DNA from: Cyanobacteria bacterium FACHB-63
GTDB taxonomy: Bacteria; Cyanobacteriota; Cyanobacteriia; Leptolyngbyales; Leptolyngbyaceae
Reading direction: 5' to 3'
DNA length: 64,000 bases
Assembly (NCBI GenBank): GCA_014695255.1
Contig: JACJNX010000010.1
Coordinates: forward strand, 62,001-126,000
Below the pieces are notes generated by a model that saw only the letters and a program-made list of their open reading frames with translations, was not told where the DNA came from and did no database searches. Each line of letters begins with the position of its first letter. Within the stretch, counting starts at the first letter, position 1. Positions 26,043 through 34,990 of the stretch are shown one piece after another. Position numbers and translations under genes: made by a program.

Positions 26043-26578
26043 GACATCAGTGACCAGGTATGTAGAGAGCAGGGGGTCGGTGTAAAGCACCAGTGACTCA
26101 ATCCGCTAAGAAGCCCAATCAGGTAATAAAGAAGATAGCGATCGAACTTTGGGCGGCGGGAGTCGTGGCGGCGAACAATGTCTCTTGAGCGAGGCGGCGG
26201 TCACAATTCCCACAAGATACTTGGCGGATCAAGTGTTTCGCGTGGAGGAAAATCCGATGAGGATTTGTACCTACTCCACTAATCTTACTCCAGTTTGTTA
26301 AGTAAAGTGAACTTAACCAACAGAATGTAGAGGATTTTGGATTGAACTATCAGGGGGTAGGACATAGAATTCCTCTATCCACAGGAGTTTCTGGTGATGA
26401 CACTGCGAATCTTCTCTATGAATCAGCGCAAGTACGGATTGAAGTGTCCGCGATCATCAGAGCTTTACAATGCTTCACATTATAGTAAGGTTGGATCGAT
26501 TGTGACAAAAACTTAATGTTTGTCTTTAACGATTAATCGGTGGGCTCTTGAGCACTTTTGGTAGGAAAATCTGTGGGT
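26043..26578. other. Upstream region of ndhD
   Basis: 536 bases between ndhD and the glycosyltransferase, both leftward. It holds the ndhD promoter and leader, and possibly a 39-codon frame on the opposite strand. No RNA gene is recognised. Confidence 0.4.
26397..26516 (+). CDS. Possible 39-residue protein (speculative)
   Basis: A short frame MTLRIFSMNQRKYGLKCPRS and onward, ending at TAA 26514-26516. An AGGAG precedes it by 10 bases (ATG) or 7 (alternative GTG at 26394). It is basic (several Lys/Arg) and without a membrane segment. No homolog is recognised; the only evidence is the ribosome site and the otherwise empty gap. Confidence 0.2.
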   Translation: MTLRIFSMNQRKYGLKCPRSSELYNASHYSKVGSIVTKT

Positions 26579-27520
26579 TCACGATCGCTTCACCGCTTTA
26601 TTAGACACGAATCCCTCAACGGCTTTCCTCAGATAACCGATTTGACCATAGCTGTAGACTAAATTTTCAAAGCGCTGAGCCGGATCAGTAGCAAGTTTGA
26701 GCGATTTATAAAGTCCACGAATTAATCGTTCTCCGCCGCGTCGAAACTGTCCGGCTCCAGCTTCCCCTGCGATTTGCTCCCGGTAACATTCACTAATGCC
26801 CTGCCACCACCCGCGATCAAGAAACCACTTTCTTCTTACCCGTTCTGGAGCGACATGATGGGCGACGCAGGCAGCAGGGAAATAGGCAACTTCCCATCCG
26901 GTTTGCAGCGCTAGATGGGTCATGTGAAGTTCTTCGTTAGAGAGAAGATTTTTACCGACGCGCCCCAGGTTGGGATCGAATCCGCCGATCTGATCGAGGA
27001 ACGATTTGCGAATGGAGTAGTTTAAGCCGCGTGGAGTCAGTCCAGGACGATCAATTTGAACGATCGCATCACCAAGATCGTATGCGCCTAAATTGCCTGC
27101 GAGTCCGTCAGACAGCCATCGTGGGGGCGTGATTCCGTCTGTCCAAATCAAAGTCACTTTGCCGCCTGCGATCGCAAGTCTTGAATTTTCCTGATATGCA
27201 GTGTAAATCGTGCTGAGCCATTGCGGGGAGGCGATCGCATCGTCGTCTAGATAGGTCAAGATTTCGCTCTTTGCGAGAGTTGCACCCGTATTCCGGGCAA
27301 CTGATAAGCCAAGTTCTGATTCATAAACGTAGCGGAGTCTTGGATCAGTGAGTCGTGCTTCAACAACTTCGCGAGTGAGATCATTCGATGCGTTATCGAC
27401 AACAATCACTTCAAAGGCGGTGAAGTCTTGAGCGAGAAGGCTGTCGATTGCAAGCCCTAGATAGCGATCGCGGTTGTGAGTGCAAATAATGGCGGAGATG
27501 AGCGGTTGCGGAACTTCCAT
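26579..27520 (-). CDS. Family 2 glycosyltransferase
   Basis: 313 residues. The GT-A fold is clear: PLISAIICTHNRDRYLGLAIDSLLAQDFTAFEVIVVDNASND (nucleotide-sugar binding), GLSVARNTGATLAKSEILTYLDDDAIASPQWL (DDD metal site), then GLNYSIRKSFLDQIGGFDPNLGRVGKNLLSNEELHMTHLALQTGWEVAYFP, with an acidic ED/EE-type catalytic segment. No transmembrane helix is apparent. It probably adds a sugar in cell-surface polysaccharide or glycolipid synthesis; donor and acceptor are unknown. It lies alone, 42 bases downstream of the leftward conserved gene, possibly in one transcript. Confidence 0.88.
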   Translation of the reverse strand: MEVPQPLISAIICTHNRDRYLGLAIDSLLAQDFTAFEVIVVDNASNDLTREVVEARLTDPRLRYVYESELGLSVARNTGATLAKSEILTYLDDDAIASPQWLSTIYTAYQENSRLAIAGGKVTLIWTDGITPPRWLSDGLAGNLGAYDLGDAIVQIDRPGLTPRGLNYSIRKSFLDQIGGFDPNLGRVGKNLLSNEELHMTHLALQTGWEVAYFPAACVAHHVAPERVRRKWFLDRGWWQGISECYREQIAGEAGAGQFRRGGERLIRGLYKSLKLATDPAQRFENLVYSYGQIGYLRKAVEGFVSNKAVKRS

Positions 27521-27562
27521 AACAGAGCTTGAATCAAAACAAGCTCAGAGTACCCGCATTGC

Positions 27563-28279
27563 CTAGTCTTTCATCTTGCCGTGCAGAGCAACTAACGATT
27601 CTGCAAGTCCACCAAGGCGCTGTTCGAGGTGCTGTTTGCGATCGAGCAGTTGGCGGAGTTTGTGATAGCGAGCGATCGCTAAGCTTAAGCTGGGAATCTG
27701 CTCTGCTGGACAGGGATATGACCAGCGCTGCCCGTCGGCATTGATTCCGCAGAGGCGATATCCGGCTTTCGGGGCATCTTTTGTGCCGGGAATCGGTGCA
27801 GCGCAGATTTCTTCGATGTAGGACATAAGGCGATCGACTTCAGCATGGCGCAGGGTTGAAAGATCCCCTAACGGCTGCCCGGAGTGAGATTCAAGCCACC
27901 CATCGACAATAGGACCTTCTAGATAGAGGTCTTGAATTTGACGCAGGGTTTGGTTTAACTCGACGTGCCAGCGATCGACAATCGTCTGCATTTCAACCAG
28001 CAAACTCGATGCCAGCGAAGGATTGGTCGCGTTGCGATGCGTGGTAAAGTTTGGAGCCTTGAGTTTTGGAAGGTTGAGCGGCTTCGGTTCGATCGAAGAC
28101 TCGACGATCGGCGGCGTGGAAATCTCTGGCTCGACTGCTTTTGGAGGCTTAGTATGCAACGAAAACGAAACCGATCGCGCCTGTGCTGCGGGTTCTGGAG
28201 ACGGAGCAGTAGATAAAGTGGGAACTTTTTTATTCAGTTGAAGTAGGGTTTCTTCAATCCGTCGCAGATCTTTCTTCAT
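27563..28279 (-). CDS. Conserved cyanobacterial protein, unknown function
   Basis: 238 residues. The N-terminus is a short coiled coil (MKKDLRRIEETLLQLNKKV), followed by a Pro/Ser/Glu-rich linker to about residue 85. A helical domain follows (LVEMQTIVDRWHVELNQTLRQIQDLYLEGPIVDGWLESH) and a domain with YRLCGINADGQRWSYPCPAEQIPSLSLAIARYHKLRQLLDRKQHLEQRL. Two cysteines in RLCGIN and YPCPAEQ might bind a metal or form a disulfide. No family name is recalled. It is divergent from cobU with 81 bases between them. Confidence 0.6.
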   Translation of the reverse strand: MKKDLRRIEETLLQLNKKVPTLSTAPSPEPAAQARSVSFSLHTKPPKAVEPEISTPPIVESSIEPKPLNLPKLKAPNFTTHRNATNPSLASSLLVEMQTIVDRWHVELNQTLRQIQDLYLEGPIVDGWLESHSGQPLGDLSTLRHAEVDRLMSYIEEICAAPIPGTKDAPKAGYRLCGINADGQRWSYPCPAEQIPSLSLAIARYHKLRQLLDRKQHLEQRLGGLAESLVALHGKMKD

Positions 28280-28360
28280 CGCTGCCGAAGTTTTCTTGAT
28301 TCAAGGTAAAGGTTATTGTAGCGGCGAATTCGCTTTCAGAGTAGATTCTAAAGTTTTTTT

Positions 28361-28912
28361 ATGGCGAAACTGATTTTAGTGACCGGAGCGGCTCGATCGG
28401 GAAAAAGCGAATGGGCAGAACAACTTGCAGCCGATTCAGGAAAATCTGTCATTTATATTGCAACTGCTCAAGAGAACGTAGAGGATTTAGAATGGCAAGC
28501 CCGGATCGAAAAACATCGATCGCGCCGTCCTGAAACTTGGCAAACGCGCTCAATCCCCGTGGCGTTGAGTGCCGCGATCGTTGACTCTTCGGCTTCAGAT
28601 TGCTTGCTCATTGATTCGCTTGGAACTTGGCTGGCAAATCTGCTAGATCAAACCGAAACCGAATGGCAAGACACGCTCGAAGCTCTTTTTCGGAGCTTTG
28701 ATCGCACTGAAAGCCTGATTATTTTTGTTGCAGAAGAAACAGGATGGGGAGTCGTTCCGGCATATCCAATCGGGCGATTATTTCGGGATCGCTTGGGAAA
28801 TCTGGTGCGGGAACTGGGCGCGATCACAGATGCCGTTTATCTGGTAGCTGGCGGTCACGTCTTGAATCTGAGCCAGCTTGGAACACCGTTAAAAAGTCAT
28901 CTCCATAAATAG
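28361..28912 (+). CDS. cobU: Bifunctional adenosylcobinamide kinase / adenosylcobinamide-phosphate guanylyltransferase
   Basis: 183 residues, the full family length. The Walker A loop GAARSGKSEWAE is at residues 8-19. IATAQENVEDLEWQARIEKHRSRRPETW contains the His (in EKHRSRRP) that becomes guanylylated. LLIDSLGTWLANLL is the Walker B-like segment, and VAEETGWGVVPAYPIGRLFRDRLGNL is strongly conserved. The enzyme phosphorylates adenosylcobinamide and then activates it with GTP in late cobalamin (pseudocobalamin in many cyanobacteria) synthesis. It is a single gene; no cobalamin riboswitch is recognisable in the short upstream space. Confidence 0.93.
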   Translation: MAKLILVTGAARSGKSEWAEQLAADSGKSVIYIATAQENVEDLEWQARIEKHRSRRPETWQTRSIPVALSAAIVDSSASDCLLIDSLGTWLANLLDQTETEWQDTLEALFRSFDRTESLIIFVAEETGWGVVPAYPIGRLFRDRLGNLVRELGAITDAVYLVAGGHVLNLSQLGTPLKSHLHK

Positions 28913-29109
28913 GTAACTTCGCTGCATTTGAGCAGAGATCTCAATCACATTGTGTCCAAGCAACCGCTCCGAACTTTTTATACAAACGATCAGATGGATC
29001 GGGTAGAATCTCAATCAAATTATTAATACTTCAAGAATTTCAATCCTTACTTAAAAAGCGCAATTCTCCTGCGTGATTTTTGGCTTTTGCTCCTGCACCC
29101 ATTGAACCT

Positions 29110-30453
29110 ATGGAATCTTTCGACCCTCAGAATCAGCCTGCGATCGATTCTGCTGAAACGCCTGATCCCCAACCCTCGCCAAAGAATCGCAAGCTTTGGA
29201 TTAGCTTATTTTGCACGGGTCTTTTAACCGCGGGTGGGTTTGGCTTCTGGCGCATTCTCAATCCGGAGGGAGAAAAACCCGCTGTTGCACAATCCCAAGG
29301 ACAACCCCCAAGAGCCGTTGAAACCACTCGTCTTGGCACTGGAACGCCCACTCGAACGGTGCAGCTTTTAGGTCAGGTCGAAACCTCCAACCAATCGACC
29401 ATTCGCGCTCAAACAGGTGGAATTGTAAAGGAGATTTTTGTGCAGCCCGGTGATCAGGTTACAGCGGGCATGGAGGTCGCAATTCTAGATGATTCAGACC
29501 AGCAGTTAGGCATTGCTCAAGCTCAAGCAAAATTGGCACAAGAACGCAGCAATTTGGCGCGGTTGCAGGCAGGAACGCGATCGGAGGTGATTGCCCAACG
29601 TCAAGCGGCAGTCAATTCAGCCAAAGCAAGAGAACGAGAAGCAAAAGACAATCTGAGGCGGACTTCGGCGCTGGTCAGAGAAGGAGCCATTTCGCAACGA
29701 TTGTTAGTCGAAGCGCGATCGCAAGTCGATCAGGCAACGGGACAAAGACTTGCGGCACAAGCGAGTTTAGCGGAGGCGAAAGCAGGTCCAATTCGTGAAG
29801 AAATCGAGGCGCAACAGGCAACAGTCGCAGCAGCTCAAGCAACGGTAAATCAAGCACAACTGGCGCAAAGACGGACTCAAATTGTCGCCACCGCATCCGG
29901 GGTGGTGCAGACGCGCCATGTTAGCCGTGGAGATTTAGTCCAGAGTTCTGGGCAGGTTGTGACGCTGGTTGCAGGTGGAAAAATCGATGTCTTCTTGGAG
30001 TTGCCGGAAGAGTTGAGCGGAAAAGTGACACCAGGAATGCCGATCGCACTCACCACTCGCTCTTTACCCCAGTGGAAACAGCAAACTTCGATTACTGCCG
30101 TGGTTCCTTCCGCTGATGCGACTTCTAGAAGACAGCGCGTTCGAGTCCAAATCTCCAATCCGCCCAAGGGACTATTGTCGGGAATGGCGATCGCAGGTGC
30201 ATTGACGCTGCCTACCAATCAAGACAGCTTTGTCGTATCGCGCGATGCGCTCACGCGACGACGCAATCAATGGTTTGTGTTTACGATCGCCGACAACAAA
30301 GCCAAGCCGATTTCGGTTGAGCTGGTCACTGATATGGGTGAACAGGTCGCGATTTTTAGTCCGGCGCTGCGATCGGGACAAGAAATCGTCCTGCGAGGCG
30401 GCGATGGCTTGAATGAGGATGCCCCCGTGAAGATTGTGGGAGGCGCGTCGTGA
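29110..30453 (+). CDS. RND efflux periplasmic adaptor (membrane fusion protein)
   Basis: 447 residues from ATG 29110 (MESFDPQNQP); a TTG ten codons upstream is also possible. After a cytosolic N-terminus there is one signal-anchor helix (LWISLFCTGLLTAGGFGFW). The lipoyl half-domain follows (TIRAQTGGIVKEIFVQPGDQVTAGMEVAILDD), then a long helical hairpin (about residues 150-265, repeating Gln/Ala/Arg, three LAQER/RQAAV-like turns) and the returning lipoyl strand VVQTRHVSRGDLVQSSGQVVTL. A beta-barrel and membrane-proximal domain complete it. It links the RND pump to an outer-membrane channel. Its stop overlaps the pump's GTG start (GTGA), showing translational coupling. Confidence 0.9.
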   Translation: MESFDPQNQPAIDSAETPDPQPSPKNRKLWISLFCTGLLTAGGFGFWRILNPEGEKPAVAQSQGQPPRAVETTRLGTGTPTRTVQLLGQVETSNQSTIRAQTGGIVKEIFVQPGDQVTAGMEVAILDDSDQQLGIAQAQAKLAQERSNLARLQAGTRSEVIAQRQAAVNSAKAREREAKDNLRRTSALVREGAISQRLLVEARSQVDQATGQRLAAQASLAEAKAGPIREEIEAQQATVAAAQATVNQAQLAQRRTQIVATASGVVQTRHVSRGDLVQSSGQVVTLVAGGKIDVFLELPEELSGKVTPGMPIALTTRSLPQWKQQTSITAVVPSADATSRRQRVRVQISNPPKGLLSGMAIAGALTLPTNQDSFVVSRDALTRRRNQWFVFTIADNKAKPISVELVTDMGEQVAIFSPALRSGQEIVLRGGDGLNEDAPVKIVGGAS

Positions 30454-33400
30454 AGTTAATCGAAACTGCGGTTCGCTGGCGACATGGAACGTTTGTGCTG
30501 TTCTGTTTGCTGGCAATCCTCGGCGTGTTTTCGCTGTTTCGATTGCCGCTAGAGTTACAGCCTGGTGGCGATCGTCCAGAAATTACCATCAATACTGGAT
30601 ATCCGGGAGCCGCACCCGCAGAAGTGGAAGATTTGATCACGCGCCCGATCGAAGAGCAGATGGAAGAAGTGCTGGGCGTAAAAGAGATCAGCAGTGCATC
30701 CCGTCCAGGGCGCAGTTCGATCACGCTCACTTTTAAGGAAGGTACGAACGTCGAGAATCGACTGGTCGATGTGCTAAATCGATTGCAGCAGGTTGCCAGT
30801 CTGCCACCGGAAGCGCTCGAATCCAATGTGGAATTGGTCGGGGGCAATAGCTCTCCGATGATGTGGATTCCGTTTGATACGCAGCCCGGCTTTGAACCCG
30901 ATCCTGATCGCTACCGCGATTTAGCAGAAGAGATTGTTTTACCGAGATTGCGGCGGGTTCAAGGAGTCGGACAGTTTATCGTTTCTGGCGGTCGGCAGCG
31001 AGAAGTTGAGGTTCGAGTTGATCCGAAAGCGATCGCTGATCGGAACTTGACGATTGGCGATGTCGTGCGAGTGCTGCGGGAAAATAACCGTGATATTCGG
31101 GGCGGTCCCTTAGAGTTAGGGCGGCGAGAGTATCGAGTGAGAACCCTGAGCCGATCGCAAGATATTGAACAGATTGCAGGCTTTGTGCTGCGGCGGGATG
31201 CTGGAGGAACGGTCTACATTCGCGATGTCGCTAAGGTAGAAATGGGGCGCAAGATTCGCGACAGTGCCCTGCTGTTTAACGATAAACCTGCGGTCGCCGT
31301 TGGCATTATTCGGCAGGTCGGAGCAAACGTTCCTGAGATTTCCAAAGGAGTCAGGCAAGCGATCGCCGAACTTCAAGCCCAGTTTGATCAGCAGAAAGAA
31401 GGCATTCGATTCGTTTATAACTATGACGAGAACGAATACGTTAGCCAAGCGGTTAACTTTGTGCAAGAAAATCTGATCGCTGGAGCGGTACTTGCGACGA
31501 TCGTATTAGTGTTATTTCTTGGTTCAATGCGAACCGTTGCGGTAATTGCGATTACGATTCCGATTGCATCCGTGATGATTTTCATTGTGATGTCTTGGCT
31601 GGGCCGATCGCTGAATATTATTAGCCTAGCTGGAATTGCATTTTCCGTTGGCATGGTCGTGGATAACTCGATCGTTGTGATTGAAAACATCTTTACGCAC
31701 ATGCAGCGTGGAGAAAGTGCATTTCGAGCCGCAATCACAGCAACTCAAGAGGTTTGGGGCGCGATGCTTGGATCGACGCTAACAAACGTCGTCGTCTTTA
31801 TTCCGCTGTTAATGGTGACGGGTGAAGCCGGACAGCTTTATGCAGATATGGCAATTACCATGTCTTGCTCCGCCATCTTTTCTTTGTTTGCTGCGATCAC
31901 GCTCGTCCCCATGCTTTCTGGATTGTTTCTAAAAGAATCAGAGGCAATGCAAATGCTTGAAGGCGGCGAATATCGCGGGGGTAACTGGCTTGAGCGCTCA
32001 GTTGCCAAAACATCTGCCGCCTTTCGACAAATCCAAGGAAAGTTTGAGCATTTCCTAGCCAGAACCGTTCGCTGGTCGCTCGGTCGTCACCACATGGGAC
32101 GGCGATTACTTGTTTTAGCAATTCCGGTTTCTCTATTGTTTGCGAGTTTCTTTTTATTGCCTCCTGCTGACTATCTTCCAGAGGGCAATCGCAACCAGAT
32201 TCAGTGGCGCGTTGAGCCGCTACCGGGAACGAGCATTGCAGAAGCGATCGAGCAGTCTAAACCTGTACGAGAATTTGTCCGCGCTCAGCCCGAAGTCGAT
32301 CGCGTTATGTTTATCGATCGTCCGGGCGCATTGAGAGCGATCTCGGCAATTCTAAAACCTGAATTTGCCACAACCCGCGGACTAGCAGAGATGGTGAACC
32401 GCTTCCGGGCAGCGAGTAACAATTTTGCGGGCTATCGATTTATGGTTCCGATTCGTCCCTCGATTTTCCGCGATCCGGGCAAAGAATTTGAAGTCGATAT
32501 CGTGGGCACCGATTTGAACCAGATCGAGCAAATCGATCGCGAGATTTCAAGCAAACTACGCGCTATCAATGGAATTCGCAATGTGCGATCGAACTTTGTG
32601 GTCGGTGCTGGCGAATTGCAAGTGATTCCTAATCGAGAACGACTGGCAGAAGTTGGACTCTCGGAATCTGAGATTGGTTCGATGGTGGAAACGGCGCTCG
32701 GTGGCAGGCTAGCTTCTAAGTTCATCGATGGTAAAGAAGAACTCGATGTCTCGGTAGAACTGCAAAATACCTTCGTTCAAACCCCAGAGCAGTTGCGGCA
32801 ATTGCCCCTATTTGCAAGGGGTAAACGCATTCAGCTTGGAGATGTAGCTGAAGTTAGAGAAGCGACTGGAGCCGACGTGATTAATCACACTGATTTAGAG
32901 CGATCGGTTACGCTAACAGCTTCTTTGGCAGACGCGGCTCCTTTAAGCGCGATCGTCGATCAAGTGAAGCGCGAGATTCTCGCTCCAGCGCAGGCAAATC
33001 TACCCGCAGGCTACCGCCTAGCATTGGCGGGAACGGCTGACCAACTGGCAACAACAGTGTCCCAATTAACAGCCGCATTCGCGTTTGCTGTCGTGATTAC
33101 TTATCTATTGCTGGTTGCGTTATATCGATCGTTTCTCTATCCCGTCGTGATCATGGCAACGGTTCCGATGGGGATGAGTGGCGCTCTATTGAGCCTGGTT
33201 CTTGTGAATCAAATTCCCGGTATGTCTGTGCCCTTGGATATGATTACCGCTTTAGGATTTGTGATTTTGACTGGAATTGTGGTGAATAACGCAATTTTGC
33301 TGGTCGATCGCGCCTTGCAGCTTCAGCAAGAGGGAGAAGATTACGATTCCTCGTTGTTAAGTGCGACCAAGGATCGACTGAGAGCTATTTTCATGTCGGC

Positions 33401-33635
33401 GGGAACGAGCGTTTTGGGAATGCTGCCGCTTGCAGTGTTACCCGGTCAAGGGTCAGAGCTTTATCAAGGTTTAGGGATTGTTCTCACCGGCGGATTAACT
33501 TTCTCGACTGTGTTAACTCCAACAGTAGTGCCAGCGTTGATGGGACTACTGCGCGACTTTTCGGGAAAGCGATCGGCTCCAATTCCAATTGCTGAAATTG
33601 CGCATACCAAGCAGGTTGGCACGATAGAGCGTTAA
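30450..33635 (+). CDS. RND family efflux transporter permease (AcrB/MexF type)
   Basis: 1061 residues with a GTG start at 30450 that overlaps the adaptor stop by 4 bases. The 12-helix RND layout is visible: helix 1 (TFVLFCLLAILGVFSLF); a large periplasmic porter domain; helices 2-6 including GIAFSVGMVVDNSIVVIENIF, with the two adjacent acidic-type proton-relay positions (VVDN); a second periplasmic domain; and LGFVILTGIVVNNAILLVDRALQL near the end. It uses the proton gradient to expel drugs, metals or lipids. Hydrophobic drug-type export is more likely than metal, as no Met-rich motif is seen. No TolC-type gene is adjacent. Confidence 0.92.
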   Translation: MKLIETAVRWRHGTFVLFCLLAILGVFSLFRLPLELQPGGDRPEITINTGYPGAAPAEVEDLITRPIEEQMEEVLGVKEISSASRPGRSSITLTFKEGTNVENRLVDVLNRLQQVASLPPEALESNVELVGGNSSPMMWIPFDTQPGFEPDPDRYRDLAEEIVLPRLRRVQGVGQFIVSGGRQREVEVRVDPKAIADRNLTIGDVVRVLRENNRDIRGGPLELGRREYRVRTLSRSQDIEQIAGFVLRRDAGGTVYIRDVAKVEMGRKIRDSALLFNDKPAVAVGIIRQVGANVPEISKGVRQAIAELQAQFDQQKEGIRFVYNYDENEYVSQAVNFVQENLIAGAVLATIVLVLFLGSMRTVAVIAITIPIASVMIFIVMSWLGRSLNIISLAGIAFSVGMVVDNSIVVIENIFTHMQRGESAFRAAITATQEVWGAMLGSTLTNVVVFIPLLMVTGEAGQLYADMAITMSCSAIFSLFAAITLVPMLSGLFLKESEAMQMLEGGEYRGGNWLERSVAKTSAAFRQIQGKFEHFLARTVRWSLGRHHMGRRLLVLAIPVSLLFASFFLLPPADYLPEGNRNQIQWRVEPLPGTSIAEAIEQSKPVREFVRAQPEVDRVMFIDRPGALRAISAILKPEFATTRGLAEMVNRFRAASNNFAGYRFMVPIRPSIFRDPGKEFEVDIVGTDLNQIEQIDREISSKLRAINGIRNVRSNFVVGAGELQVIPNRERLAEVGLSESEIGSMVETALGGRLASKFIDGKEELDVSVELQNTFVQTPEQLRQLPLFARGKRIQLGDVAEVREATGADVINHTDLERSVTLTASLADAAPLSAIVDQVKREILAPAQANLPAGYRLALAGTADQLATTVSQLTAAFAFAVVITYLLLVALYRSFLYPVVIMATVPMGMSGALLSLVLVNQIPGMSVPLDMITALGFVILTGIVVNNAILLVDRALQLQQEGEDYDSSLLSATKDRLRAIFMSAGTSVLGMLPLAVLPGQGSELYQGLGIVLTGGLTFSTVLTPTVVPALMGLLRDFSGKRSAPIPIAEIAHTKQVGTIER

Positions 33636-33741
33636 CCAGCATCGGATGAAATAGAGACTCTATGCTTCTGCAATTTATCGTTTAAATCTGGCTACCGATG
33701 TGCTATCATAAGCACTGCCGCTTAAGCGAGCAAAAGAAGAT

Positions 33742-33815
33742 CGGGGCGTAGCGCAGCTTGGTAGCGCACTACTTTGGGGTAGTAGGGGTCGTGGGTTCAA
33801 ATCCCGCCGCTCCGA
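33742..33815 (+). tRNA. tRNA-Pro (anticodon GGG)
   Basis: A 74-nt cloverleaf. The acceptor stem CGGGGCG pairs with CGCTCCG (one G-T), with discriminator A. The D-stem is GCGC/GCGC, the anticodon stem CTACT/AGTAG with loop TTGGGGT (anticodon GGG at 33776-33778, G37 as in proline tRNAs), and the T-stem GTGGG/CCCGC with TTCAAAT. No CCA is encoded. Confidence 0.95.
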
Positions 33816-33821
33816 TTCGCT

Positions 33822-33863
33822 AGGAGGGTCGAAACTAAAAAGTTTCGACCCTCCTTTGCTTTT
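33822..33863 (+). terminator. Very strong terminator after tRNA-Pro
   Basis: A perfect 15-bp stem AGGAGGGTCGAAACT with its complement (33822-33836 and 33841-33855) and an AAAA loop, followed by TTGCTTTT. It begins 7 bases after the tRNA. Confidence 0.9.
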
Positions 33864-34048
33864 AGTACGATCGTGGGCTTGCCGTAGACTAGCTGATGGA
33901 TCTGGATCAGTTTTAACGATTGTTGTCTTAGCTGTTGGAGTTCAACAAACGCAAAGATGGCAGAGTACTCTGCTGAAACGATTACTTGAAGATTGAGCGC
34001 GATTCTCCCCAGAATCATAGAATAGCTTGAGCCTTTCGCCTTAATTCT

Positions 34049-34852
34049 ATGAACTCTCGTCAATTAGAAATCTTCCTCGACATTGCTACCGAAGCTGCCC
34101 TTGCTGCTGGAGCCGTTCTGCAAACGCATTGGGGCAAACTTGAAGACATTCGCGAAAAAGGTCGTCCCGGAGATTTAGTCACCGAAGCTGATCGCGCTGC
34201 TGAAGATGCGGTTCTCTCGGTTCTCAAGCGTCATGTCCCAGAGCATTCAATCTTGGCAGAAGAATCTGGGCAATTGGGCGATCGCTCTAGTGAATTTCTC
34301 TGGGCGATCGATCCGCTCGATGGTACGACAAATTACGCTCATCAATATCCGTTCGTTGCGGTTTCGATCGGCTTACTGATCGAAGGAGTACCGCAGGTGG
34401 GTGTGGTATTTAATCCGATCCATCAGGAGCTATTTCGTGCGGCAAAAGGATTAGGGGCGACTTGCAACCGGCGATCGATTCGCGTGTCCTCTACAACTGA
34501 ACTAGAAAGAAGCTTGCTGGTGACGGGATTTGCTTACGATCGTCGCCAAACTCCAGACACAAACTATCCAGAATTCGCGCATCTGACACACCTTACTCAA
34601 GGCGTTCGACGGGATGGAGCCGCCGCACTCGACCTCGCTTATGTGGCAGCCGGTCGATTCGATGGATATTGGGAGCGGGGATTATCGGTCTGGGACATCG
34701 CCGCCGGAATTGTTCTCGTCGAAGAAGCAGGCGGCAAAGTGACTGCTTATGACCAAACTTCTATGGAGCTTTCGTCCGGAAGAATTCTTGCCACGAATGG
34801 AAGAATTCACGATCGTCTCAGCGCTGAACTGCTGCACGTTCAAGCCCGTTGA
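34049..34852 (+). CDS. suhB: Inositol monophosphatase family protein
   Basis: 267 residues. Lithium-sensitive phosphatase motifs are complete: GDLVTEADRAAEDAV, LAEESG (metal Glu), WAIDPLDGTTNYAHQYPFVAVSIGL (metal Asp residues) and the C-terminal WDIAAGIVLVEEAGGKV. It hydrolyses inositol 1-phosphate or related sugar phosphates; SuhB-type members also act in rRNA transcription antitermination in other bacteria. In cyanobacteria some members dephosphorylate other sugar phosphates, so the substrate is open. It is a single gene behind the tRNA-Pro terminator. Confidence 0.9.
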   Translation: MNSRQLEIFLDIATEAALAAGAVLQTHWGKLEDIREKGRPGDLVTEADRAAEDAVLSVLKRHVPEHSILAEESGQLGDRSSEFLWAIDPLDGTTNYAHQYPFVAVSIGLLIEGVPQVGVVFNPIHQELFRAAKGLGATCNRRSIRVSSTTELERSLLVTGFAYDRRQTPDTNYPEFAHLTHLTQGVRRDGAAALDLAYVAAGRFDGYWERGLSVWDIAAGIVLVEEAGGKVTAYDQTSMELSSGRILATNGRIHDRLSAELLHVQAR

Positions 34853-34990
34853 TAACCTAAAATTAACAGTCCTATCTCAATTTTGAGACTTGTAAACGAG
34901 AATCGATCGCAGCAGAATCCATTTAACAAATGGCTCCTATAATGGGTCGAGAGGTCATGTGCGATCGCAAAACAACACAAGTCCCGACAG

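Noticed and set aside
33797-34063. Leftward 88-codon frame
   Set aside because: It overlaps the 3' end of tRNA-Pro, its terminator and the start of the inositol-phosphatase gene; no family-like sequence.
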